DNA of 64,000 nt, taken from Smittia aterrima. Taxonomy: Eukaryota; Arthropoda; Insecta; Diptera; Chironomidae. Positions within the stretch are counted from its first letter, which is position 1; every line of letters starts with the position of its first letter. The DNA lies in assembly GCA_033063855.1 (NCBI GenBank), contig CP093829.1, forward strand, positions 8,938,243-9,002,242. Reading direction: 5' to 3'. A program made the translations under genes and the position numbers. This document shows positions 29,101 to 41,286 of the stretch, one piece after another. The notes beneath the pieces are model-generated. The model saw only the letters and a program-made list of their open reading frames with translations, made no database searches and was not told where the DNA came from.

Positions 29101-31911
29101 GTTATTAAATGTGCAAATTTGCTGTGGCCAGAAGAAGAGGGAAATTTCCTCTCGGACAGGCTCAAGAAGAAATTTATTAAATGGTCGCTTAAGAACATGA
29201 TTTTCATGCAAAAAGTTATTCGTTACCCGAAAAAAAAACGTATGAAAATAACTTGGAGATACGAAGAGTGCATCAACATCGAAAGAAAACAAGAAATAAG
29301 TGATGCACTTCGTATATGCAATTGCACTTATCGTCTGCATGTGTTGGTTTATTACGTTCATTGAACTTCTCGCTGATGGGTTGAAACGAGTAGCGAACAC
29401 GAAAATGGTCATTGAATTATGAGATTGGGCAAAGTTTTCTTGTCATCAAACTCTTCGTCGAGCAGAGATCGACTTTTCAACTTTTGTTACTTTGCCTAAT
29501 TAAAGGAAACGAACTTGAGAGGGATAAACAAACTGAAAACGCGATAAAAAAAAGAAAGACGGAACAAAGAGTTAAACAAACAAAAGCAAAACACCAAAAA
29601 AGCATTGAACTCGACGAGCGCATTCCACATTGCAAGCATATTATGCAATAATCTCGTTCGTTGCTATTGAAAAAATGTTCAGAGTCTGAAAAGAGCGGCA
29701 CGAAGCATGAAATGCAGAATGCGAGAGTTTCTCGATGAATTCCAAAAAATAGATTTCACAGAATTGACGAGAAATATTTTGATGAAGCGACGCGAGCAGA
29801 AAAAATAATTTCCAGAACGTAAAACTTGTTTTTATTTCGGCGAAAATCAGCAGTAGAACGATAAACCTCTAAACGTGAATGATTCCAACGAACTGACCTA
29901 TCTCAAGCAAATAAAACATCGTAGAATGTTCGCGGTTAAGAACTTTTTTTCTCGAGTATCTAATTAAAGTTCTCAAATTATCTGAAAGAAAACATTTTTT
30001 CTACTCAACTTTCATACCGGTTTCAAACGACGGTCAAAGCTCATTTTACTTTCTAATCAACTCGTAAATTGTAGATTTCAATTAGTTTAGTGTAGTAAAT
30101 AGTTAAAGATCAAGGATTTTCTATTGAGCCCACATTTCCTAATGTTTCAAAACGTTTCAAATCGAAAAGCACTCGTGACGAATCAAGCGACGCGTTCTTA
30201 TCAATTCGTAAACGATTACAAATATTAATTGACATTGAAACTATCTTGGCGTTCGCTTCGTTACAAGTGAAAAGCTACGAAAGTAAATCCATTTGAAGTC
30301 GAGGTCAAAACTATAAATGAAGCAAGCGACGAAGTCTTTATCACAAAGTTCATCAAGTTTGTTGTTTGCAAAAACCTTAAATTGTAACAAACAGTAAAAA
30401 TCAAATAAATTTCTGACCTTGTTCAGTGATCATGGACAAAAAATCTTGATAAACTCTTCCTGGTCCACGAAGCAGTTTCGTTCGAGTTGCAATTAAGTGG
30501 AAAGAGCTTGCAGACTTTGTATTTTACTCGAAAGACATTTGCGCGTGTAGATTTTTGTTACCGCTTAACTGTCTGCTTCTTTGCGTTCCACTGATGCTGA
30601 AGGACAAAATTCGTGAGCTTTGGTTGAATTATTCATTAAAAAAGCTTCTCAAGGTGTTTGATTCAAACGTTTTTATGGCTGTGTTGTGAACTTGATGACA
30701 ATTCTGAATTTAGCACTCTTTAACACCAGAAATCAAGCGATGCCATAAGGAATTATTATGGTAACATTGAGCGACGACTTGAATCAAGGCAAAAGCAAAA
30801 CCGCAACAGATTTCGACGTCAGATGGATGACGTCAGGTCATCGCTCGATCGATCGTTTTCACTTTCCATCGAATCGAATTTCGTTTGAAGAAAACTTTGA
30901 TCGTGAAATTGCTCCGAAAATTGCTCTTTTGAAAAGGAAAGTTTGATATTCGCGAAGAAGGTAAATCAATCGAAGATCAATCAATTAGTTTTGCTTTGAA
31001 ATAAATCTTTCCACTTGAGTGCATTTTATAAACTTGCCAGGCCTGGAAACTTTCGTCTGGGGCTCGCAATGAAATCTTTCTTTTTCAATTGATATGCAAG
31101 TTAAGTTGAAAATCGTAGGTGAATACATTTTCGCTCGCTAAACACCATTGATTCATTAACCTCCAAAGTCATTGTTCTTTTGTAAAGAAAAAGCGGTAAA
31201 CCTCACACAGTCAACAGCACTGCGCCGAGATAGTAAAATTAACAACATTTGACATTGATTTTTCTTCTTCTTCTTGCGTTACTCTTTCATATTATTTGAG
31301 TGAGGGGAACGTTCCGAGTTTATCAGTCGTTGTCCAAGTTCTTCTTAAGCTGGAAAATTATTTATGATCACCTCTCTTCAATTGCCCTTTCAGTGATGTC
31401 TTGCTTTAAAGAGTAGTCTAAGCATTGAGTTATTCAATTGACAACTTGCAGTTGAACGAGATCATTAAACTTGAAGAAACGATTTTTATTTAAATTGATT
31501 GTAGCAATGCGTTCGTTTATATAATACGCGGCGATGGAGTTCACGAGTTGAATGACTCAAAAACGCAGACGAAACGATTAAGGTTCGTGTCAGGTTCAAA
31601 GAGAAATGATTTTTGAAGAGTCCTTGTAAAACAATTTTCATTTGTGAATTTTATACGATTTTATTATTCTTATATTTTTGTTTTAGAAATTAAATTTGCC
31701 TTCTGTTGTTCTTGCTTTTGTTTGGGGGCGATGTAAAAATAAGCAAAAAAAATCTGTCTAGGTATTTTCTCAAGTCTCGTCATTTTCAATTCATTTTTTC
31801 GCTTCCGATTCGCAACAGCGGGTAATTTGGAAACTGTTTTTTTCTTTTCGTTAATGTTTAATCTTTTTTAATTAGAAGACAGTTCTAAAATGTCAGATAT
31901 TTATTTTCATA
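14156..31911. other. Gene-poor stretch between E74 and slik
   Basis: About 18 kb without any coding region I can support on either strand. Open frames reach 140 codons (28942-29364, plus) but lack conserved motifs, often overlap an equally long antisense frame, and mostly start at non-ATG codons. The simplest reading is E74A first intron, promoter and enhancers, with the slik 3' UTR at the right end. Elements that stand out by eye are a cluster of nuclear-receptor half-sites at 24389-24627, extended half-sites of the FTZ-F1 type at 16947-16955 and 22119-22127, and a CRE pair at 30815-30835. No tRNA or recognised microRNA precursor was seen. Confidence 0.5.
24389..24627. promoter_or_regulatory. 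Candidate ecdysone response element cluster
   Basis: Within 240 bp there are four nuclear-receptor half-sites, three of them in IR-1-like layout: AGTTCAATGCTCT (24389-24401), AGTTCA then TT then TGAC (24455-24464), AGTTCAATGTGAG (24483-24495) and GGTCAATGCACT (24616-24627). The last is very close to the hsp27 EcRE core (GGTTCAATGCACT). The cluster lies about 10.5 kb upstream of the E74A start codon. E74 is a direct ecdysone target, so the position makes sense, but binding is inference from sequence only. Confidence 0.3.
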
Positions 31912-32013
31912 TCATTCAGAATATGATGAGAAGCTACTTCTAATCGACGAAGTCATTGTTTGATATCTGCTGTCGAGGTCTACGCTTTGCTGCATAAATG
32001 AATCTTCCAACAC
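31912..32013 (-). CDS. slik: Alternative last coding exon of slik
   Basis: A minus-strand acceptor (ATTTTGCAG) at 32014 opens a 33-codon frame ending in TGA at 31914-31912. It is in phase 0, the same phase as the donor at 33896 of slik exon 9. The first residues, VLEDSFMQQSVDLDSRYQ, resemble the start of the regular last exon (RILDEIAMQVDDFERRYG) and the short C-termini of SLK/LOK kinases, where a KK-LEE-F-like coiled coil finishes the protein. Use of this exon would give a shorter kinase of about 1326 residues that loses the 286-residue serine-rich tail. A minus-strand AATAAA lies at 31900-31905, almost at the stop, and another at 31660-31665. It is too short to stand out as an open frame. 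Confidence 0.6.
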   Translation of the reverse strand: MLEDSFMQQSVDLDSRYQTMTSSIRSSFSSYSE

Positions 32014-32705
32014 CTGCAAAATGAATGAAAGAGAGAAAAGAAATTTTAATTTTGTTTGAAATTAATCTGAAAAAAAAAATATTATTTTCAAAGTGAAATT
32101 TTCATTCTTCTTCTCTTATCAGAATAAATTTAATTGCGAAAGCAGAAGAAAAAGGAAAAGTCTCAGAGTCGATGAAGACACCAACCTTTTCATCTCAACA
32201 TCAGAACAGACCTGATCACCAGGATATTTGCATGTTATTGAGTGAAATATTTGTGTAGAAGTGTAAAGTTTGTCATTCGTTTAGTGGCTTTTAGAGCAGG
32301 AGTTGCACAAGAGGTTATCAAGCATTAATAAACATTTTTACAAAAGTTTTTTTTGGTTTTTCTTTTCTTTCTTTGCATCAATTTTTTTTTGTTTTTGTTC
32401 GGAGTAGAGGAAGCTCAAGGATTCTGAAACTTGGATGGAGTCAGGAGCTAGATAGAAAAAAGCATTGAATAGAATTCAATTTTTAAAGAATAATTAAAGA
32501 GACTTAAACTAAAGACCAAACTCAAAAATACCTTGATTCCAGTCAAGGGCATGCTTGAAGATTAAAGCAAAGTTACTCAACCAAAACTCAATAAAAATAA
32601 ATATTTCATCAATTAATAATAATCTAGGCTTAAGTCTCTGTCCTGGACTTGGCTAATCTTTGAACAAAATATAATGGCATCGAAGAATATTCGTGGGTAA
32701 AGTGA

Positions 32706-35700
32706 TTAAGCTACGGAATCGTCTGTGTTGTGACGCATTAAGAATGTTGAGACGCGACTCTCGGGAAGCGACTTTCTCGGTAAATTTTGAGTTGAGCCGT
32801 TTGACGGAGCTTCGGTTACTTCAACTTTGTTTTGACTCAAATTTACTCGAGGGATTGTGTAAGTAGAGAGTGACGAGATACTGAGATCTCCTGCAAAAGA
32901 GTTTGAGCCACGAACGTTTCCCCAACGTGTTTGATTATTAACGTGTTCTATGTAAGCATCGGTGGATTGACCTCTCGCGAGGTCCTTTGGGTTTTCGATT
33001 AGTCCTGTTGTCTTCACTCTTGGAATAAGTCTGTAAGATTGATCTGAGCTCTGACGAATGTGCTGTGCTTGTTTGCTAGTCGAGCCGTTACTGCTACTCG
33101 GAGCACGAGAATCTAACAAATCCTCAGACTTTCGTCTCATTTGAACGTTGTTGCTGAATATGTGATGCAACGACGAGTGATGAGACTTTCCTTTGGATTT
33201 CTTAACTTTTCCTTTTCCTTTCTTTATGACCATGACGCCCTCAGTTTCGTTCTCTTCCAAAACCGAATCGTAAGACGAAGTCAGTGAAATTTTGTGATTC
33301 GAACCAGGAGTGTTTGGAACTGATCGACTCAGATCTGGAGTTGAACTATGAATGGACGATTTGCTGTTGCTCGAAAGAGTCAGGAATGTTCTCGATCGTG
33401 ATAAAGTTAAAAGTCCTCCATGAATTCTCAAAGATCCCTTTGCACTATTAATGCGATTTCTAACTTCCGTTGGAACGTAAAAGTCACCATCAAAATCACT
33501 TCGATCGGTTGGGCCATATCTCCTTTCGAAGTCATCGACCTGCATAGCAATCTCATCCAATATTCGCTGAATTATCCAAAGTGCAGCATTGTTTAAAGAT
33601 TTCAAGAGTTTTTGTTAATTTTTTATTAAAAAGTTAATTTCAAGAATGAATGTAGACAAACACAAACATTCACGAGCCGAGCAATTTTGTTTCCTTGTTT
33701 GATGTAATCATTCTCGTTAAGAGAATAGCACTTCACACAATTTAGGCTTGAATTTAGATTAATTTTTGTCTGATTGAAGTGCAATCAAAAGTTTCAATTT
33801 CAACCAATTCCCATCACATGCACAAACTCATTCTACTTAAGCATGATTCAAGATGCCATCACCACACAATGTCAATTCAAATAAACGACTCTCACCTGCT
33901 TCCTTGGCATCAACATCGACTTCCATTCGCGCATTTCTCGCTGGAGTGCTTCATCGCATTCCTTTAGTTTGGCACTTTCGTGTTCGAGCAACGCTTTGCG
34001 CTTCTCGTTTTGCATTTGCTCAAGTTCTCTGCAAAATTGTTCTTTGTCATTTCGAGAATCATTTGCAACTATGAATAGAATTATTACCTGACGGTTGAAT
34101 CACAGTTTGCTCGCAGCTCTTCAAGTTGCTTCATGTGTTTCGTCTCAAAACGTTGTTGCTCTTGCGTGTATCTCTTCTTTTCTTGTTCTTGGAACTAAAG
34201 GAAAGACGAGAAGTTTATGAAAGTTCTTAAGAAAGCTCTTTTGAAACTCACCCTTTTGATCTTATCTTCTTCTGCTTTAGGATCATGATGAATTGATATC
34301 CGTAGAGACTCTCGGAACATCATATCACGAGCTTTCCTCTCAGCACGAATTCTTTTAGGCAGGGCACGCTTTTCAATCGTTTGTCGTTTGATCAAATCTT
34401 CTTCTTTTCTTTGTAGCATTCTAAAAGAACAAAAAGTTAGTGAAAGTTGAGACAACGAGAAGTAAACTTACTTTTTAATTTGATCGAGTTCCTTCTCATG
34501 TCGAATAATCATTTGATGGCGTTGCATGAAGCAGAGCTCCTTGACGTGACGCTTTGACAGTTGATGCTTCTCGTGGATGTGTTTCTCCTCAAGCTCCCAC
34601 ATCATCGCTTCACGTGTTCTCATCGCCTGAAAGAAATTTATTCAATTAACAAAAGCGAATAAATTAAAATGGAAATGACAACTTACAGTTTGCTTTTGTT
34701 GCAAGTAACTTTTCTCAGTTGCAGCCATTTTCTCGCGGTAAATTTCGCTGATTCGTCGCAATGCGATTTCGTGTTGCTCGGAGAGATTTGCAAGGAATTG
34801 CTTTTCACGATCCTCATGTTCAGCTTCCATGCTCATCTTTCTCTTCCTGAATTCTTCTTTACGCTTGTCTTTTGGCAGCAAATCAATTTCTTGTTTCAAC
34901 AAACGAATTTCTTGCTTCAACGCGTCTCGGAACTAGAAAGAGTTTAGAATTTTAATGAAGGTGATCGAAAGATATAAATTAAAGTTTCTTACTAGTTTGA
35001 GTTCTCTTTCCTGCTCCATTCGAATTTTCTTTGAAGTATTTCTAAGCTCATTCTCTTGCTGCTGTTCGTATTTCTCAACTGTTTGCTTGTGTTGCCGTGC
35101 AAGAACATCCATGTCAGCTTCATAAGTTCTTTCCAGCGCAAGTCGTTCTTGTTCAAACTTCTTGTCTTGTTGATCCTTGGCAATTTGTTCTTTCGCTTGC
35201 AGATCGTAAAACTGCTTCTTCTCCTGTTTCTGAAGTAATTTTAATTCACGAAGTTCCTGTTTTCGGAAGATGTGGTCGTCATACATTCGTCCGTTCTCGT
35301 CATCACCGTAAATAACTTTACTCGTTGTGGTTGTCATTTGCACGCCATCGATCTCGAACTTTCTTGTACGTTTTCTCGTTTTCTTTTTCAAGTTGGCAAT
35401 CTGAATTTCTTCTTTAGTCCTGGTTGGTCTCTTCGGCGATGGTGGAGGAACGATGACAATGTCTTGTTCTTTCTTACGCAGTTGTACTCCTTCCATATCG
35501 TCTGGTTCACGACTATCGTGACTGGCAGTGGTTGAAATACTTTCGGCATCGCTTCGATCATGATTCTTAGTGACATTCGTCGTGGCAGTAACTCCAACAA
35601 GATTTGTCTTGGAACCTTCGTGATTTGATGATTTTACTGAGCCGCTCTCGCTTTGAGCTCTCGTCGGAGAATCCATCGAAGATGAGCAATCAACTGAGCT

Positions 35701-38632
35701 ATCAGGCGACAATCGCTTTTTCACAATGTTCGACCCGCTTTGGACAATGATGTTCACGTCATCTTCACGAGAACTTATACTTCTCTTGCTGTTGTAGATC
35801 GCTTGACCATTAGTAATTGCTATTGGCGTTACGAAGTCGATGCCATCGCTTGATTCTGCATGCGACAAGTCGCTATTCGAATCAATCAGTATATGGCTCG
35901 AGTCTTTAACTTTCACTTGCTCGTCACCAACCGTTACAACCGAAACGTGACTAGTATCGAATTGGTTTGCTTTCGCTTTTTCGCCATCGATCTGTGAGAG
36001 ACTTTCTTCAATGTCTTCTTCTTCAAATATTCCTTCAGGACTCACAATCAGCACTTCGCTTTCGTCTAATTTCCGTGGTTTCGTCTTGCTTGTGTTAACA
36101 ACTGCTGTACGACTATTGTTGTTGTATTTTGGTGAACTCTCTAGACTATCATATGACTGATAATCATCGTCAGTCGACGATTCATGGACATGCTGACTCT
36201 TATTAGTCTCGTTAGATACAATGACAACTTCGTTGCTACCTAACGATGTGTTCGTATCGGAAGAAACAGATTTGTTTAATCTCTTCTTGTCAGATGGTGG
36301 CGAACCTGCATTGTGAGTGTTGTCGATGATGACTGGTGGATGGCTCGTTACGACAGTCACTTGATTGACATTGCTGGCAAGACTGTTGGACTTATCGGGC
36401 AGTTGATTTACAGTTATCGTTGATGTGTTGAGCTTGTTGCTTGCCAAAACAGTTGGTGATGACGACGATGAGCTAGATTTGTCTTCAACCGAAACGCTTC
36501 GTCTAACATCTTGATGAGTCATCATCGTTGGTGCTTGTGGTCGTTCAATACTTTTTCTTAACAGTAATTTGATATCCCCATCTTCAGTCGATTTCGATGA
36601 ACTCTTTGAAGATTTTCGACTTCTCTGCTCGTCTTGTGTTTCATTGGCAAACTCTGGCGGCGGTGGAGGAATTATCTCACTCGTTGGACTCGTTTTATTG
36701 CTCTCGGATACTTCTTCGTCGCTTTGTTCGACGATCTTGAGCGGCTCATCTAATACCGCAGTCGGTATAATTGTTTCTTGAACAGGCGTCGAAGGTTGTG
36801 AAGGTTGTTCTTTCACAGTAACTGCTGCCGCTAATGCAGGAGGAAGCGGAGCAGGTCCTTTCTCTCTTTTGATGACCTGAAAAGAAACGTGGGTGGTTAA
36901 AATGTTCTTTCATTAGCTTCATTAGCAAATTACCTTCTTTTCTTGTTCAGGCGTAGTTTTCTCAACGCTCGGCTCTTTGACCTCACGTTTCTCAGCCAGC
37001 TTTGGTGTCGATTCCTTGCTGTCGCTGGACGTTTTGGATATGGAAGACGATGGAGTGTCGGGTTGTTTGTCGGTTTCTTGTGACTGAACAGAAACTGTAT
37101 CATCATCCAAGTCCAAGGGGATTGCTGCATTGCGGGGTTCCTATAAATAAATTGTTTAATTAAAAATCGTAAAATGGAATCGATTGCCAATAATTAAACT
37201 TCAATCAAGGAAAAATATTATTATTCGAAAACTAATAAAAACACAATTGCTTGCGCATTGCTTCAAGTGATTCTCCTTGATGACGCAACGCGCAAACAAG
37301 TAATTCTCGCTATGGAACTTAAGGTTACTAAACATTAAAATAAATCATTCGGAGATGTGTCAGACTAAGCTCCTTCTGTGTTCGCCTCATTTTCTGCGTT
37401 CTCGCAAATCTTATCGGTTTACAACAGAACCGTTTTGACTTTAACATTCGCTCCTAGTCTGACAACTTACCAACCCTCTGATATAACGAGCGTCTCTTCG
37501 CTTGACGCTTTGCTCGCTGATCCGTTAGCGTGTGAGTTAGTATTGATTAAATATATGTTAAGCTTAATGATTAGTTTTTCTCTCACCTCGGTCTCTTCGT
37601 CTAAAACTTCTTCCTCGACGACATCAGCCTTATACTCGAGTAGAAGATCCCGAATAGGTTTTGGGTCCAGCTCACGGTTTATGAATGGTAATGTCAACAG
37701 TACATCAGTGTCGGGTCTATGCGTTGGATCCTTGATTAGAATCTTAGCAAGAAAATCGTTGAATTCTTTCGACCATCTTGAAGGCTGATCAAGCTTTGGT
37801 GGCTCGCTCTTCTGAATTTTCAGTAGCACTCGCATCGGAGACATTTCACTATTCGGAGGTTCCATTTGAGCGAATTCGATGAGAGTAATTCCCAACGACC
37901 AAAGATCAACTTTATAATCATACGGATTGTCTCGAAAAGTTTCGCAAAGCACAAGCTCTGGTGCCATCCAATACGGCGTTCCAATGAACGTGTCGTGCTT
38001 CTGCAGTGTGTGCTTGTTTTTAGCTGACACGCCAAAATCTGCCAACTTCACTCCGCCGTCCATTGTAAGTAAAACATTTCCCGCCTTCAAGTCGCGATGA
38101 ATTATTCTATGCTTGTGAAGATGGTTTAGGCCAGCAACCATGTGTTTGCATACGTAAGCTATCTGGAGCTCAGTCAAAGGCTTCTCCAACTCTACCATGA
38201 TACTATCTAAGGCTCCTCCATCACAGTATTCAATTAACATCTAAAACAAAATCAATCAACGAATTTAGTCTTCTGAGTTCTATTTGTTAATTGAAGTTTG
38301 TTACTCACCCAAAGCTTATCATCAATCGAGAACGCTTCGTACAGTTCCACAATGTTTAAATGCCGAATCTCAGATAAAATATCAATCTCAACCATGTGAT
38401 CGCTGAGATTCTCTTCATCTTCGAGTGTACACATTTTTGCTGCCGCCAGCCTGTTTGTCTCTTTGTTTTGGGCTTTGTACACTTTACCAAAAGCTCCATC
38501 GCCCAGCTCTCCAATCATATCCCAGAACTCAGCTGGATCTGTATCCATTCGAATATTGTTGTAAAGACGTTTCTTCTTCGCTTCTCCACTTCCTAGGTGG
38601 AAGACCTTCTTCAAATTGTTTAAAAACGACAT
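32706..38632 (-). CDS. slik: Slik, Ste20-like (SLK/LOK, GCK-V) serine/threonine kinase
   Basis: A complete kinase in ten coding exons on the minus strand: 38309-38632, 37587-38240, 36934-37140, 34993-36876, 34687-34932, 34472-34626, 34252-34420, 34088-34194, 33896-34028 and 32706-33566. It gives about 1579 residues, and all junctions are in frame with GT...AG borders. The N-terminal kinase domain covers residues 37-297: glycine loop GDGAFGKV (44-51), lysine in AAAK (66), HRDLKAGN (156-163), DFG (176-178) and GTPYWMAPE (195-203). A long low-complexity Ser/Thr-rich middle follows, then the C-terminal coiled-coil region typical of SLK/LOK (about 840-1310), rich in K, E and Q. The tail after that is Ser-rich. 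In flies Slik phosphorylates Moesin at the cell cortex and affects growth and epithelial integrity. The ATG at 38632 starts the short pre-kinase segment (MSFLNNLKKVFHLG) known in the family. Confidence 0.93.
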
Positions 38633-41286
38633 CGTCGTTCTTGTGTTTCAATGCAGCTCGTAAATTTGATAATTGACTTAAAGTTTACTTCACGATTTCT
38701 CCTTTAGATATCTGTTAGTCGGGACATTGTCTTATCCGTCACCATTTCTCATAATGGAGACTAAAGTTGGTGTCTATAGTTTCGTTGCTTAGATTCCTTC
38801 TACAGTTATCTAAGAGAGTGAGAAAGAGATGGAAACATAATTGTTTTAGTGTGTGCATCAGGTGTCATGAATGAGTAATGCTAATGCAAATATTTGTCGT
38901 CATCACGTCATCATCTTGATCCCCATCGCTCTTTCGATTGAAAAGGAATGAGAAAGATGACAAATCACTAGCATCATCAAAACGAGTTTCGTAATAAGAA
39001 GAGGACCGAAAAGCGAAGCCCACACAAAGAACACAATAAGCTATGATGTGTTGTGACTAAGGCGCGAGCGTTGATGAAGAGATGCTGAGATGTATTAGAA
39101 TCGTTGAAGGTCAAGATGTTTGGTCATGCTCAACAAATGATCAAAGTCTTTTGAATTCCAATTGACATGTTGTGTTTAACTAGCTTTGTCAATAAAACTG
39201 TTACGAGTTTCGTTACGTGTTGAGATCAAGCCTTCGAATTGTAATTCAGAGCTAAAGTAGCTTTCACGCTTTTTCCAACGATAAATAATTAAGACGATAC
39301 GAACAAAATAAATGTTGTCGCGACACCTTAAGTGAAAACAAACGCATCCAATTTGCAGGTCAAGTGGAAAGAAAACTTCTTTTACAGGTGGTTTCGCCAC
39401 AAAGCGATAGAAGGAGGAGGAATTCATGTTAACGACATTGTAAGCTAACTTTCGTGAGGAAGAGTGATGCGTTCGTTTGTATTTTGCGATAAGGTTTCCC
39501 TCAAAGAAAATAATGAATACAAAGACATTTCGTTTATCCTATTAACGCGAGCAGAAGCTTTCGAATCGATGAGAATTTGCAGTTGACTTATAAGTCGAAA
39601 GAACAAACATGTAAAGAGAAATTCAAGTCGAGCTGTGTAAGGCCTTCAAAGATTGAGTGGAAATAGGAACAATCACCATCACGCCCGTATTCAAAAATTA
39701 ATTCAATTAACAAACGAAATCTTAGTGATGCTGTTTTCATGAGATTTTTAACACTTTTTGGAGTGGCGACATTCTAACGACTGGAATGCCCACCCAAACG
39801 ATAATTTACGGCCCTCTCACTCAATTATTTCTCTAAGTAATGAATATTTCGGGCAGTGAGGGGACTAATATGATTCCTTTTACACGCCCGAGTCGTTATA
39901 ACTCGTGAAAACTGGCAACATGTCAAAATTTTGAGTTACTCACGTTAAGCAATCAATTAACATTTGAAATTAGACATGTAGCTTAACACAGATGATCTCA
40001 TCTTACGCCACTTTTGTGTTGAACGTTATCAGCGAGAAAGATAAAACTTTAATTAACTTCAAACATAGCTTGCACTCTCGAAATTCTTTTAACAAAAGAT
40101 AAACAAAGTGTCTTTCGTTATCGCGACGAATTCCTTCTGATTTGTTTGATCATTTTTAAGTGTCGACAATAAATTAATTGATTCGCATTAATCAGTCACA
40201 TTGCTATGGGTTTATTGTGTTTTAACTCGATCAAATCCACTCTCCAGCTTCAAGCATAAATTTGCGAGATTTGCTGATGTTATGTGTTCCACCAACAATG
40301 TAAAGAGAAAGCAGAAGCCAAAGCTATGAAGCATCGAACGAGCTGAGCAAGAAAATTTAATTTTTAATTTTTCTCCGTTTTCAGCTCTCGACTAATTTCT
40401 TTTTTGTTTGTTTTGGTTAACTTTAAGCTGATAGTTTTGCCCTTTTTCGCATCTCATTCGCTTAAAACGCAATAAAACTTTTCTTCGGCAGACAGACCAA
40501 CAGTCCAGAGCAAGCGACTAAATGTTTTCTAAATGTTTTCTTCCGAAGCAATTAAATCACGGAAATCCATCGCGGATTCATTATCGTTGCTGTCAAAAGA
40601 CTGATTTCACAAATGTTGTCTTATCAGATACAATCTGCGTGAATGTGTGAACACGGAGATTTTTCTTTGCGATGATGTGATCACATTTCTGTAAGTTTGG
40701 ATTTTTTTTTTCTCTTTCCCGACATCAGCTACGTGCCGTCGTCTCAAAATTTGACAAATTTACGCAAAAACTTTGATGGAAAGTCACATTTACAATCCCA
40801 TCATCACTAGAAGTGTTTTCTCAATGTTCTTGACGATTTCCTTGCATCGGAATGTGACAGTTTACGAAAATATCGACGATAATATGACGAATAAAAAATT
40901 TCAGCCATGTTTCAAAATTTCACACCTTCTTAAGTCTGTCTAATCCTCCACTCTTTATTTCACTGCAATTGTTTTGCATTCATTGGCACTTCTGTAAACT
41001 ATTAAGCACTTTTTCGATTTTTAATTCATTGCCTTTCCAGTATTTTCGCTATTTTTTTAGAAAAATTCGATCTCAAAAAGTTGCTTTGCGAAACTTAACT
41101 TGGTATTGGTTCTGAATCGTCGCTTCAAATGAAAAGCCCGTAAAAGCGCTTTTGCACTAACTTGTTTGAACTTTCCACAAAATTCCCAATCGTTCCACAA
41201 AGTTCCATATTGGAAAGTTGAAACAAGTTAGAAAAAGCGCTTTTTTCAGAAGCGACTCTGGCAACATTTATTCAAAAAATTTCAAA
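38633..41286. other. Spacer between slik and EMC7 promoters
   Basis: The two genes diverge from this 2.65-kb stretch, so it should contain both 5' leaders and promoters. I see no coding region in it; the longest frame is 83 codons (39176-39427, minus) and matches nothing I know. The only strong structure is a large imperfect inverted repeat at 41142-41244, immediately before EMC7. Confidence 0.5.
41142..41244. repeat. Imperfect inverted repeat upstream of EMC7
   Basis: The left arm 41142-41177 begins AAAAGCGCTTTT and ends TTGTTTGAACTTTCCA. The right arm 41211-41244 begins TGGAAAGTTGAAACAAGTTA and ends AAAAAGCGCTTTT. The arms match as reverse complements over about 34-36 bp with a substitution and a small length difference, and are separated by a 33-bp loop containing a short direct repeat (TTCCACAAA). 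The end lies 43 bp before the EMC7 start codon, so it overlaps the promoter or leader. No terminal duplication or second copy was noticed. Confidence 0.75.

Noticed and set aside
28942..29412. 140- and 123-codon frames overlapping on opposite strands
   Set aside because: Both composed of K/N/F/I-rich sequence as expected from AT-rich DNA, no ATG start for the plus one, no family match.
35097..35535. Plus-strand frames within the large slik exon
   Set aside because: Antisense shadows of the coiled-coil coding region; codons are the complement of the Glu/Lys/Gln-rich repeat pattern.
37141..37586. Open reading from slik exon 2 into intron 2 (about 39 codons then stop)
   Set aside because: The next exon EPRNAAIPLDLDDD joins exon 2 in phase and matches the known Slik sequence order, so this is a normal intron; retention would only truncate the kinase after its catalytic domain.
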